Assembly (NCBI RefSeq): GCF_001975665.1
Contig: NZ_CP019419.1
Location: 1,860,001 to 1,924,000 of the forward strand
DNA length: 64,000 nucleotides
Reading direction: 5' to 3'
DNA from: Polaribacter reichenbachii
GTDB taxonomy: Bacteria; Bacteroidota; Bacteroidia; Flavobacteriales; Flavobacteriaceae
Shown in pieces: positions 44,559 to 54,157 of this stretch; position 1 is the first letter of the stretch, and each line of letters opens with the position of its first letter. The notes under the pieces were generated by a model. That model worked only from the letters and a program-made list of their open reading frames with translations. It did not search any database and was not told the DNA's origin. The position numbers and the translations under genes are program-made.

Positions 44559-47369
44559 ATGTGTAAGCCTTCGATTTTATTTTTTGTTACATTCTTAGTA
44601 TTTATTAGTATTGGTTTTTCACAAGAATTACCGCCAATAAATTCTTTTAAAATTGAAGATTATGAAGCTGGAAATCAAAATTGGGCAATCTCTCAGGCAG
44701 ATAATGATTTTATTTATGTAGCTAATAATAATGGTTTATTAGAGTACAATGGTGCAACATGGAATTTGTACGAAACACCTAACGAAACAATTATGAGGTC
44801 TGTTAAAGCATATAAAGACAAGATATTTACAGGTTTTTATATGGGTTTTGGTTATTGGCAAAAGAACGATCATGGTATTTTAGAATATTATTCTATTGTA
44901 AATGCTCAGCATGTAAAAATGATAGAGGACGAACAAATTTGGGATATTGTAGAATTAGATGGATGGATGTTGTTTAAGTCTCTACAAAGAATTTATTTGT
45001 ATAATTTATCAAACAAAACAATTAAAGTTGTAAAAACTAAAAATAGGGTTAATACTTTGTCTAAAGTAGATGATGTAATTTATTTTCAAGATAACAAGCA
45101 AGGGTTATTTATGTTAGAGAATGGGATGCCTAAATTAGTTTCCAATCATAGGGTTATTAAAGAAAATTTTATTGTTGATGTTTTTAAAAAAGATAATAAA
45201 CTATTGTTATTGACTCAAGAAAACGGTTTTTATTTTTTAAATAATAAACGTGTAGAGAAATGGGATATTCTTTCAGATTCTGTTCTTAAGGGTAAAAAGA
45301 TTTATAGTGCTAAATTATTAAAAGATAATAGCTTTGCGTTGGGTACTGTTTCAGATGGAATAATTAATATTAATCAATTTGGTGAAACTAATTATCAAAT
45401 AAACCAAAGTGAAGGTCTATTAAATAATACAGTTTTATCTGTTTTTGAAGATAATGATAGTAATATTTGGTTAGGTTTAGATAAAGGTATCAATTGTGTA
45501 AATAACACATCTCCAATTAAAATTTATAATGAAAAAAACGATTTTTTAGGAACTATTTACACATCATTAATTTACAATAACAATATTTATTTAGGTACTA
45601 ATCAAGGTTTATTTTATAGAGATGTTAATACCAATAAGCCATTTAAATTTATAGAAAACACACAGGGGCAAGTTTGGAGTTTAACAGCAATTGATGGTAA
45701 ATTATTCTGTGGTCATGATTCTGGTACTTTTATTGTAGAGAATAAGAAAGCTAGAAATATTTTTAATAATACAGGTACTTGGCAGTTAATTAAAATAGAC
45801 GATAATACTATATTACAAGGGTGTTATAAAGGTTTGTTTGTGTTAAAAAAAGAATACGGTAAATGGAGCTTAAGAAATAAAATAGAAGGGTTTAGTAGTT
45901 CGAGTAAAAGATTTGTTTTAGTAAATAAGAATAAGGTTTTAGTTAATCATGCGTACAAAGGTGTTTTTAAAATTACTTTAGATGATGGTTTGTTAAAGGT
46001 TTTAAAATTAGAAGTAGATGCTACAGTAGCTAAGGGTAATCTCTCAAGTATTGTTAATTATATGGGAGATATTTTGTATGCCAATAAAGAAGGGGTGTTT
46101 AGGTATAGTAAAATTTCAGACTCTTTTACTATAGATAGTGTATATACCAAATTGTTGTCTACAAATTCGTATTTATCAAGTAAACTGGTTCATAATTATA
46201 ATGATAATAAATTATGGTTTTTTTCTAAAGATTACATAAAATATTTATCGCCAGGTAAATTCAATAATAAGCCAATAGTAAATAAAGTTTTTATTTCTCA
46301 AAATATATCAAAAGCAGCGTCTGGGTATGAAAATATTATTCAATTAGAAAACGATCGCTACTTAATTGGTACTTCTAATGGTTATATAGTTGTAGATTTA
46401 GATAAAAAACATAACTCTAATACTTATAATGATTTTAATGTATGTATAAATAAAATAAATTCTTTTAAAACTGATGAACCAAAACAAGCCATAAGTTTAA
46501 CACAAAAAACTGAATTTGATTTTGTTAATAATAATCTAGAGTTTTTTTATAGTGTGCCTTTATATGATAAAACGCTCAATACTAAGTATCAGTATCAGCT
46601 AGAAGGTTTTAATAAAGATTGGAGCCAACCTTCGTTTTCGAATTCAATTACTTTCGAGAATATTTCTTTTGGCGATTACACATTTAAAGTAAGAGCTATA
46701 GTTGGAGGGCAAATTAGTAGTAATGTTAGTAGTTTTAGCTTTAAAATAAATAAACCTTGGTATGTTTCTAATGTTTTTGTTGTCTTATATGTTTTAGTTT
46801 GTTTATCTGCTTTTTATCTAGTCCATGTTTTTTCTAAAAGATATTACAGAAAACAAAGAGAAGAGTTAATAGAAAAAAATAGAAAAGAATCAGAATTAAA
46901 AGAATTAGAGAGTTCAAAAGCAATAATTAAGCTAAATAATGATAAGCTTAGAAATGATATTGAAAGTAAAAATAGAGAGCTAGCAACTTCTACAATGAAT
47001 ATTATTAAAAAGAACGAGTTTTTAAATACTATAAAAAACGAATTGGTAAGCGGAGGTGATAGAAGTATTACGAAAGTTGTAAATATTATCAACAAGAATT
47101 TAAATAATACAGATGATTGGAAAATGTTTCAAGAAGCATTTAATAATGCAGATAAAAAATTCTTAAAAAAAGTAAAACAAAAGCACCCAAGTTTAACTCC
47201 AAACGATTTAAGACTTTGTGCTTATTTAAGGTTAAATTTATCATCTAAAGAAATTGCTCCTTTGTTAAATATTTCTCCTAGAAGTGTAGAGGTAAAAAGA
47301 TATAGGTTAAGAAAAAAGATGGAATTACCTCACGATTCTAACTTAACAAATTATATTTTAGAAATATAA
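44559..47369 (+). CDS. Glucan-locus sensor-regulator: beta-propeller, Y_Y_Y and LuxR-type HTH
   Basis: The 936-residue one-component regulator has a signal peptide (ILFFVTFLVFISIGFSQ), periplasmic propeller repeats over about 30-660 (for example DNDSNIWLGLDKGINCVNN and IYLGTNQGLFYRDV), a Y_Y_Y domain (about 660-730, YQYQLEGFNKDWSQPSFSNSITFENI), one membrane helix (about 735-757), a coiled coil and a C-terminal LuxR-like HTH (about 865-930, LTPNDLRLCAYLRLNLSSKEIAPLLNISPRSVEVKRYRLRKK). No histidine kinase or receiver is present, so it differs from hybrid two-component regulators. It most likely binds glucan fragments in the periplasm and switches on the genes to its right. Confidence 0.88.
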   Translation: MCKPSILFFVTFLVFISIGFSQELPPINSFKIEDYEAGNQNWAISQADNDFIYVANNNGLLEYNGATWNLYETPNETIMRSVKAYKDKIFTGFYMGFGYWQKNDHGILEYYSIVNAQHVKMIEDEQIWDIVELDGWMLFKSLQRIYLYNLSNKTIKVVKTKNRVNTLSKVDDVIYFQDNKQGLFMLENGMPKLVSNHRVIKENFIVDVFKKDNKLLLLTQENGFYFLNNKRVEKWDILSDSVLKGKKIYSAKLLKDNSFALGTVSDGIININQFGETNYQINQSEGLLNNTVLSVFEDNDSNIWLGLDKGINCVNNTSPIKIYNEKNDFLGTIYTSLIYNNNIYLGTNQGLFYRDVNTNKPFKFIENTQGQVWSLTAIDGKLFCGHDSGTFIVENKKARNIFNNTGTWQLIKIDDNTILQGCYKGLFVLKKEYGKWSLRNKIEGFSSSSKRFVLVNKNKVLVNHAYKGVFKITLDDGLLKVLKLEVDATVAKGNLSSIVNYMGDILYANKEGVFRYSKISDSFTIDSVYTKLLSTNSYLSSKLVHNYNDNKLWFFSKDYIKYLSPGKFNNKPIVNKVFISQNISKAASGYENIIQLENDRYLIGTSNGYIVVDLDKKHNSNTYNDFNVCINKINSFKTDEPKQAISLTQKTEFDFVNNNLEFFYSVPLYDKTLNTKYQYQLEGFNKDWSQPSFSNSITFENISFGDYTFKVRAIVGGQISSNVSSFSFKINKPWYVSNVFVVLYVLVCLSAFYLVHVFSKRYYRKQREELIEKNRKESELKELESSKAIIKLNNDKLRNDIESKNRELATSTMNIIKKNEFLNTIKNELVSGGDRSITKVVNIINKNLNNTDDWKMFQEAFNNADKKFLKKVKQKHPSLTPNDLRLCAYLRLNLSSKEIAPLLNISPRSVEVKRYRLRKKMELPHDSNLTNYILEI

Positions 47370-47401
47370 TACCCAAACATTTTAGTTTTTTACCCCTACA
47401 A

Positions 47402-47417
47402 TACCACAACATTGGTA
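47402..47417 (+). promoter_or_regulatory. Candidate operator upstream of susC
   Basis: An inverted repeat TACCA-N6-TGGTA, preceded by the C-rich stretch TACCCCTACA at 47391-47400, stands out in AT-rich DNA 170-200 bases before the SusC start. It is a natural candidate site for the adjacent HTH regulator. No strict TAnnTTTG box was found between it and susC. Confidence 0.4.
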
Positions 47418-47588
47418 ATATAGTCTTGTTTTCGGTTAATTTTTTCTATTTAATAATCCTTGTATTTATTGGGTTTTATATATTATTTATCCCTTTTTTT
47501 TGTGATGTATGTTTTTTGTAGTGGTTCTATTTGCGAATTAGCTAAAATTTAACTCTAATTTTATAACAAACTATAAATATATTAATTG

Positions 47589-50500
47589 ATGAGAAAAAAA
47601 GTCATATTGTTACTCCTCTTACTTGTAGGTTTTTGCGTTAATGCTCAAACTATTAATGTAAAGGGTGTTGTAAAGGATGCTAAATCTGGTGATTTATTGC
47701 CTGGTGTTAGTATAATAATTAAAGGAACAACTATTGGTACTGAAACTGATTTTGATGGGCAATATAGTTTGTCAAATGTTACAGAAGGTGCAACTTTAGT
47801 CTTTAATTATCTGGGTTTTGCTCAGAAAGAAGTAATCGTAAATCAACAAGTTATTAATATTTCATTAGAAGAGTCTGCAGAGGCTTTAGATGAAATTATA
47901 GTTGTTGGTTATGGTAAACAAAAGAGAAAAGATGTTACAGGTTCTGTTTCTATTGTAGGCGAAGAAACATTAGAAGTTTTAAAACCTATAGATGCTACAA
48001 CAGCACTACAAGGTACAACTTCTGGTGTTGCTGTTAACTTGTCTTCTGGTGCTCCAGGTGCAAAGGTTAATATTTTAATTAGAGGTGTAAGTTCAAACAC
48101 AAACAATCAGCCATTAACAATTGTAGATGGTTATGAAGGTGATTTAAATAGTATAAACCCTAATGATATTGAATCAATTACGGTTTTAAAAGATGCACAA
48201 GCAGCTATTTATGGTATAAAAGGTGCAAATGGTGTAGTTTTAGTAACTACTAAAATTGGTAGTAAAAATAAAAAAGCAACTGTTAAGTACGATACTTATG
48301 CAGCCATTCAGCAAACTACTAAAAGATTAGATTACTTAAATGCTACAGAATACGCTTTAGTTTTAAACGAAGCATATGCAGCAAGTGGTCAATCATTACC
48401 ATTTAGTAATGTTAGCCAGTTAGGTACTGGTACAGATTGGCAAGACCAATTATTTAACAATGCTTTATTAATGAATCATAACATTAGTTTATCTGGTGGA
48501 GGTGAGAATGTAAAGTATTTTGTGAGTGCTTCACGTACAGAACAAGATGGTATTATTGCTAAGGATAAATCTAATTTTGTAAGAAATAATATCAAATTAA
48601 ATTTAGGTGTAGATATTAGTAAAAAACTGAATTTCTCTTTAATTGCTAACTATTTTACAAGTGCTTCTCAAGGTTTTGATAGTTCTTTATTATTTAACGG
48701 GTTAAATTACGCACCTACTTTTGGTCTTGATCAAGATGATACAGCTAATTTCTTAGGTATAGAGGTTGTTAATCCTTTATCATTATTAAGTAATACTTAT
48801 GGCGAAAATAATGGAAATGGAATTGAAGGTAACTTTAAATTAGAATATAAACCTATTGAAGGTTTAAATGTTACATCTAGAGTTGGTTATAAAATTTATA
48901 ACGAAAAACAAAGATCTTTTACGCCAATTCAAGATTATGGATCTAGTAAAGTTTATAATAAAACACAAAGTTCAGTTTATCAATTTAAAGCAACTTCTAC
49001 AAGAGTACTTTGGGAAACCTTTGCAACATATACCAAAACCTTTGCAGAAGATCATAATACAAGTTTTACGGCAGGTACAAGTGTTCAGAACGATTTGTTT
49101 GATGGTATTTATGCAACAGGTTTTGATGTGCCAAATAACTCGTATGATTTTGCAGACATTAGTTTAACAAATTCTCAAAGCGAGCAGAGAAGTATTAATA
49201 CTGGTAATAGCGATATTAGATTAACGTCATTTTTTGGTAGAGCTCAATACGATTATAAAGGGAAATATTTATTTTCTGGTTTAATTAGAAGAGATGGGGC
49301 TTCTGTTTTTGCAGAAGATCAAAGAGTAGATAGTTTTTGGTCGGTAACTACAGGTTGGAAAATTTCTGACGAAGACTTTTTAAAAGATAACGAAACGATT
49401 TCTTTCTTAAAATTAAGAGCAAGTTATGGTACACTAGGTAATTTAGTTGGTGATAATTTATACAGATCTTTATTAAATGGAGAAGGAACTTATGTTTTTG
49501 ACGGTTCTTTAGTAGATGGTACAGCTCAAGGAGGTTTACCAAACCCATTAGCAACTTGGGAAACTGCAGAAAAATTAGATATTGGTTTAGATATTAATTT
49601 ATTTGATGACAAATTTTCAATCGTTGCAGATTATTTCGAAGAAACAAGAAAAGATTTATTAATTCAAAACTTCCCAGTTTCTGGTTTATTAGGTTCTGGA
49701 GCTGCAGGTGGTGCAAATCCAACAGTAAATGCTGGTACTTCTAAAAACACGGGTGCTGAATTGGCAATTAACTATAAAGCCATAGCATCAGATGATTTAA
49801 ATTTAAATTTTGCTTATAATGTAACGTACGTAAAAAACAGAGTTACAGATGTTTTAGATGATGCTTTTGTAGAAGGAGGAACTTTTGCTATTGGTAATCT
49901 AGCACCTTCAAGAATGGAAGTTGGTCAGCCAATTGGTTATTTCTACGGATTAGTTACAGACGGAATTTTTCAGACACAAGCAGAAGTAGACGCGCATCCT
50001 TCTCAATCTGGTTTAGGTGCTTCAAGTACTTCTCCTGGAGATATCAGATATAAAGATACAAATAACGATGGTGTTGTAGATTTTGATGATAGAGTTAATA
50101 TTGGTAATCCTCAAGCAGATTTTTATATGGGCTTTAATATCTCAGCAAAATATAAAAATTGGGATTTTACAACTTATTTATACGCAGAAATTGGTAAAGA
50201 TATGGTTAGAAACTTCGAACGTTTTTTACCAAATGTTAACAAACCTGCCTATTATTTAGATAGATGGACAGGTGCAGGAACAAGTAATTCTGTACCAAGA
50301 CTTACAAACGATGCAACTAACAATAAGTTATTTTCAGATTTCTTTGTAGAAGATGCTACTTTCTTGCGTATGCAAAATATTCAATTAGGTTATAATTTTG
50401 ATACAGAATTATTAGAGAAAGTAGGTTTATCTAAAGTAAGATTATATACTTCTATAAATAATTTATTCACTTTAACAGAGTATTCCGGTTTTGATCCATC

Positions 50501-50591
50501 TATTAATGGTGGTGCAATAGGAGCAGGTATTGATTCTGGTAACTACCCATCAGCAAGACAGTTCTTATTAGGTTTAAATGTTACATTTTAA
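47589..50591 (+). CDS. susC: SusC-like TonB-dependent transporter
   Basis: A 1000-residue outer-membrane importer of oligosaccharides, driven by TonB. Order: signal peptide (to VNAQ), carboxypeptidase-like domain (about 22-95, VKGVVKDAKSGDLLPGVSIIIKGTTIGTETDFDGQYSL), TonB box region (ALDEIIVVGYG), plug (about 110-230, with LQGTTSGVAVNLSSGAPGAKVNILIRG and ANGVVLVTTK), then the beta barrel to an aromatic end LLGLNVTF. The start chosen is the ATG at 47589; a TTG directly before it is also in frame. Directly followed by susD (10 bases). By context its cargo is beta-1,3-glucan fragments. Confidence 0.95.
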   Translation: MRKKVILLLLLLVGFCVNAQTINVKGVVKDAKSGDLLPGVSIIIKGTTIGTETDFDGQYSLSNVTEGATLVFNYLGFAQKEVIVNQQVINISLEESAEALDEIIVVGYGKQKRKDVTGSVSIVGEETLEVLKPIDATTALQGTTSGVAVNLSSGAPGAKVNILIRGVSSNTNNQPLTIVDGYEGDLNSINPNDIESITVLKDAQAAIYGIKGANGVVLVTTKIGSKNKKATVKYDTYAAIQQTTKRLDYLNATEYALVLNEAYAASGQSLPFSNVSQLGTGTDWQDQLFNNALLMNHNISLSGGGENVKYFVSASRTEQDGIIAKDKSNFVRNNIKLNLGVDISKKLNFSLIANYFTSASQGFDSSLLFNGLNYAPTFGLDQDDTANFLGIEVVNPLSLLSNTYGENNGNGIEGNFKLEYKPIEGLNVTSRVGYKIYNEKQRSFTPIQDYGSSKVYNKTQSSVYQFKATSTRVLWETFATYTKTFAEDHNTSFTAGTSVQNDLFDGIYATGFDVPNNSYDFADISLTNSQSEQRSINTGNSDIRLTSFFGRAQYDYKGKYLFSGLIRRDGASVFAEDQRVDSFWSVTTGWKISDEDFLKDNETISFLKLRASYGTLGNLVGDNLYRSLLNGEGTYVFDGSLVDGTAQGGLPNPLATWETAEKLDIGLDINLFDDKFSIVADYFEETRKDLLIQNFPVSGLLGSGAAGGANPTVNAGTSKNTGAELAINYKAIASDDLNLNFAYNVTYVKNRVTDVLDDAFVEGGTFAIGNLAPSRMEVGQPIGYFYGLVTDGIFQTQAEVDAHPSQSGLGASSTSPGDIRYKDTNNDGVVDFDDRVNIGNPQADFYMGFNISAKYKNWDFTTYLYAEIGKDMVRNFERFLPNVNKPAYYLDRWTGAGTSNSVPRLTNDATNNKLFSDFFVEDATFLRMQNIQLGYNFDTELLEKVGLSKVRLYTSINNLFTLTEYSGFDPSINGGAIGAGIDSGNYPSARQFLLGLNVTF

Positions 50592-50601
50592 AATATAAAA
50601 G

Positions 50602-52086
50602 ATGAGAAATTACAACAATAAAATAAAATTAGGAATCATCTTTATGGCAAGCTTATTCATTTTAAGTGCTTGTTCAGATGAATACTTAGACAATTCTAAA
50701 ATTTACGCAGAAGATTCTGAATCATTTTTTAATTCAGAAACAGATTATTACAACGCTTTAGTTGCAGCTTACGATCCTTTACAATCTACATTTATTAATG
50801 TTTTAATGGGCGAAATTGCTTCTAATAACACACTTTGTGGTGGTGAGAGTGCAACAGATGTTCCTGGGTATCAGCAAATAGATGATATGACACACACACC
50901 TGTAAATGCACAACTTCAAAATCTTTGGAGCTGGATGTTTGGTGGCGTAAATAGAGCAGCATATATCATCGAGTTTCAAGATAAAACCGATTTTTCAGGC
51001 AAAGAAGTAATTATAGCAGAAGCTCGTTTTTTAAGAGCATACTACAACTTTGAGTTGGTAAAATGGTTTGGCGATATTCCAATTAAGCCAGAAGGACGTT
51101 TTGTTTTAGGTGATGAAAAAACGATTCCTAGATCTCCAACTGCAGATGTTTATGCACTAATAGAACAAGATTTAGAATATGCTGTAGCAAATTTAAATTA
51201 CACAGCACCACAAACGGGTAGAGCAACAAAGGGTTCTGCGCAAGCATTGTTAGGTAAAGTATATTTATTTCAAGATAAGTTTGATGAATCTGCAGCTGTT
51301 TTAGAAAACCTAATTCAAAACGGAGGTTATGTTTTAGAATCTGATTATAATACAATTTTCGAATTTGCTGGTGAAAACGGATCAGGAGCTGTTTTTGAAG
51401 TGCAATACACAGATATAGAAGGTGCAGGTTTCGAGTGTTTACAGTGTAGTGAAGGTAATGTAGCAGTAGGTTTTCAGGGAGTTAGAGGTTATGACGGAGA
51501 TTTATTTACATCTGGTTTTAGTTTCAATGTACCAACACAAGAAGTTGTTGATGAGTTTGAAGCTGGAGACAATCGTAAAGATGTGGCTATTTTAGATATA
51601 GAAGCTTGGTCTACATCTACAGGCGCTGCTTATACAACAGGTTATGAGCATACAGGTTATTTTAATAGAAAATATTTACCTAGAAAAAGAAGTGCTGATG
51701 CAGCAGGAGATTTAAATCTTACAAATCCTAATAACTACAGAGCAATTCGTTATGCAGATGTTTTATTAATGGCTGCAGAAGCTTACAACAGAAAATCGAG
51801 TCCAGATGATGTTAAAGCAAAAATCTACCTAAATATGGTAAGAGAAAGAGCTTTTGGAAATGCTGATAATAACATTACAACAACTGGTACTAACTTAACA
51901 GCTGCAATTTATAAAGAAAGAAGAGTAGAATTAGTTGGTGAAGGGCATCAATTTTTTGATTTGGTAAGAACAGGTAGAGGAGCTCAAATACCAGGTTTTC
52001 AAACTGGTAAAAATGAAGTATTTCCTATTCCGATAGAAGAAATACAGTTTTCGCAAGGAAATTGGTCGCAAAATGATAATTATTAA
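50602..52086 (+). CDS. susD: SusD-like glycan-binding lipoprotein
   Basis: The 494-residue SusD/RagB protein has a lipoprotein signal (FILSACSDEYLDN) and forms the lid of the SusC pore. Typical parts: N-terminal TPR-like helices with ETDYYNALVAAYDPLQ, EARFLRAYYNFELVKWFGDIP, ATKGSAQALLGKVYLFQDKFDESAAVLENLI and a C-terminal RagB/SusD end, NYRAIRYADVLLMAAEAYNR and KERRVELVGEGHQFFDLVRTG. Presumed ligand: laminarin-type glucan, from the GH set around it. Confidence 0.95.
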   Translation: MRNYNNKIKLGIIFMASLFILSACSDEYLDNSKIYAEDSESFFNSETDYYNALVAAYDPLQSTFINVLMGEIASNNTLCGGESATDVPGYQQIDDMTHTPVNAQLQNLWSWMFGGVNRAAYIIEFQDKTDFSGKEVIIAEARFLRAYYNFELVKWFGDIPIKPEGRFVLGDEKTIPRSPTADVYALIEQDLEYAVANLNYTAPQTGRATKGSAQALLGKVYLFQDKFDESAAVLENLIQNGGYVLESDYNTIFEFAGENGSGAVFEVQYTDIEGAGFECLQCSEGNVAVGFQGVRGYDGDLFTSGFSFNVPTQEVVDEFEAGDNRKDVAILDIEAWSTSTGAAYTTGYEHTGYFNRKYLPRKRSADAAGDLNLTNPNNYRAIRYADVLLMAAEAYNRKSSPDDVKAKIYLNMVRERAFGNADNNITTTGTNLTAAIYKERRVELVGEGHQFFDLVRTGRGAQIPGFQTGKNEVFPIPIEEIQFSQGNWSQNDNY

Positions 52087-52098
52087 TTTTTAAGAAGC

Positions 52099-54147
52099 AT
52101 GAAAAAACTGAAAACAATATACAAAGCATTAATTATATTTTTAATGATTAGTGCGTGTACAGAAGATGATAGAAGTTTAGACTTCTTAGATAATATTGCA
52201 GCTCCAACTAATGTGGCAGCAGTATATAGTGTAGCACAAGATAATTCTGGTTTAGTAACTATTACACCAACTGCAGAAGGAGCAGTTTCTTTCGATATTA
52301 CTTTTGGAGATGGAACAGCAGAACCAGAAAGTATGGAAGCAGGAAAAAGTGTACAACATACTTATCAAGAAGGTACTTATCAAGTTACAATAGAGGCACA
52401 TAATACGAAAGGAGATTCAACAATAGCAACGCAAGAATTGGTAGTATCTTTTAATGCTCCACAAAATTTAGTGGTAGTTTTAGAAAATGATGCATCAAAA
52501 TCTAAGCAAATAAATGTTACAGCAACTGCAGAATTTGCAACAATATTCGAGTTTTATTCTGGAGAAACAGGAGTAGATCAGCCTGTGGCAACTGCAAATA
52601 TTGGAGAAGCTATTGCTTATCAATATGCAACTGCAGGTACATACTCAGTTAAAGTTATTGCCAAAGGAGCTGCAATAGAAACAGCAGAATACACAACAGA
52701 CTTTGAAGTAACAGAAATTTTAGCACCAACAAATGCTGCAATTACACCTACTAATAGAGATGCCGCAGATGTGGTATCAATTTTTAGTGATGCTTATACA
52801 AATGTTACTATAAACGAATTACCAACAGATTGGTCTTTGTCTAATTTCGAAGCTACAACTATTAATGGGAACAATGTTTGGTTATTAACAAACTTAGATT
52901 TTTTAGGTATGGTAACCAATTATGACGCAGGTATAGATGTATCAGCAATGGAAAAATTACACATAGATTATTGGGTGCCAGAAGGAGTAACTAATGAGTT
53001 TTTAGTGAAAATTGTAAACACTGTAGATGGTGGAGAAGCTGAAGAATCTTTAGGAACAACAGTTGGTGGTTCTTGGCAAAGTATAGACTTAGATATGACT
53101 GGTTTTGATGGTGGAAATCTTGCTAATAAAACTAAAATAACACAAATTTTAATTGATGCAGTAGATGTAGAAGGAGTTGTTTATGTAGATAACTTTTATT
53201 TCTATAAAGAAAGTACAACACCAGTTTCTGGAGTAACACCAATCACTTTCGAAACAGATTATGAATTAAGTTCGTTTGATGGTGGAGCTGCTTCAGTTGT
53301 AGCAAATCCAGATACAAATGGTAATACATCATCTTCAGTTTTAGAACTTGTAAAAAATGCGGGTCAACCTTGGGCAGGCTCTAAAATTACAATTCCAACT
53401 ACGTTCGATGTTTCTAATACAACAGTAACAGCAAAAGTATGGTCTCCAAGAGCAGGTTTAAATTTATTATTAAAATTCGAAGATGCTACACCTTGGCCAA
53501 ATACAATTGCATCCGCAGAAATTACAGCTACAACAATTGGTGCAAACGCTTGGGAAGAATTAACCTTCGATTTTTCTGGAATAAGTACTACTGTAGATTT
53601 TAACAATCTAGTTTTAATTATGGATAATGGAACAGAAGGAGATGGTTCTGCTAACTATACTATTTATTTAGATGATATTTCTTCTACACCTATGTTAGAT
53701 TTTGAACCAGAATTTGAACTAAGTTCTTTTGATGGTGGTGCAATTTCTGTAACTGCAAATCCAGATACAAATGGTAACACGTCTGCTATGGTTGCACAAC
53801 TAGTAAAAAATGCTGGACAACCTTGGGCAGGTTCTAAAATTACGGTGCCTTCTCCATTTAGTTTTACAAACGGAACAAGTGTTAAAGTTAAGGTTTGGTC
53901 GCCAAGAGCAGGTTTAAATTTACTATTAAAATTTGAAGATGCTACTGCTTGGCCAAATACAATTGCATCCGCAGAAATTACAGCAACTACAACTACAGCA
54001 AATGCTTGGGAAGAGTTAACATTCGATTTTTCTGGAATAAGCACTTCTATAGATTTTACAAACTTAGTTTTAATTATGGATAATGGTACAGAAGGCGATG
54101 GTTCTGCCAATTACACTATTTATCTGGATGATATATCACAATTTTAA
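52099..54147 (+). CDS. Surface glycan-binding lipoprotein, PKD plus three CBM-like domains
   Basis: The 682-residue lipoprotein (FLMISACTED) lies right after susD, where PUL surface glycan-binding proteins sit. Order: PKD-like domains (about 30-210, FDITFGDGTAEPESMEAGKSVQHTY, YQVTIEAHNTKGDS), a first CBM-like beta sandwich (about 220-375, VSAMEKLHIDYWVPEG, GVVYVDNFYFYKE) and two near-identical C-terminal modules (about 382-530 and 533-682) with FETDYELSSFDGG or FEPEFELSSFDGG, AGQPWAGSKIT, VWSPRAGLNLLLKFEDAT and SANYTIYLDDIS. The two modules differ mainly in the first half. It probably holds polymer at the surface for GH16 and SusD. No catalytic motif is seen. Confidence 0.8.
   Translation: MKKLKTIYKALIIFLMISACTEDDRSLDFLDNIAAPTNVAAVYSVAQDNSGLVTITPTAEGAVSFDITFGDGTAEPESMEAGKSVQHTYQEGTYQVTIEAHNTKGDSTIATQELVVSFNAPQNLVVVLENDASKSKQINVTATAEFATIFEFYSGETGVDQPVATANIGEAIAYQYATAGTYSVKVIAKGAAIETAEYTTDFEVTEILAPTNAAITPTNRDAADVVSIFSDAYTNVTINELPTDWSLSNFEATTINGNNVWLLTNLDFLGMVTNYDAGIDVSAMEKLHIDYWVPEGVTNEFLVKIVNTVDGGEAEESLGTTVGGSWQSIDLDMTGFDGGNLANKTKITQILIDAVDVEGVVYVDNFYFYKESTTPVSGVTPITFETDYELSSFDGGAASVVANPDTNGNTSSSVLELVKNAGQPWAGSKITIPTTFDVSNTTVTAKVWSPRAGLNLLLKFEDATPWPNTIASAEITATTIGANAWEELTFDFSGISTTVDFNNLVLIMDNGTEGDGSANYTIYLDDISSTPMLDFEPEFELSSFDGGAISVTANPDTNGNTSAMVAQLVKNAGQPWAGSKITVPSPFSFTNGTSVKVKVWSPRAGLNLLLKFEDATAWPNTIASAEITATTTTANAWEELTFDFSGISTSIDFTNLVLIMDNGTEGDGSANYTIYLDDISQF
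53242..54144 (+). repeat. In-gene tandem duplication of ~450 bp
   Basis: Units 53242-53685 and 53695-54144 encode the two C-terminal modules of the glycan-binding lipoprotein. Long stretches are identical at the DNA level, for example around the codons for LNLLLKFEDAT and IMDNGTEGDGSANYT, which points to recent duplication or gene conversion. Confidence 0.9.
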
Positions 54148-54157
54148 AATATAAAAT

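Noticed and set aside
44559..47369. Hybrid two-component system regulator
   Set aside because: The propeller and Y_Y_Y parts fit, but no histidine kinase, ATPase or receiver motif follows the membrane helix; the C-terminus is a LuxR-type HTH.
53364..54110. Two minus-strand frames (80 and 148 codons) opposite the glycan-binding lipoprotein
   Set aside because: They are antisense mirrors of the two duplicated modules, and resemble each other only because the sense modules do.
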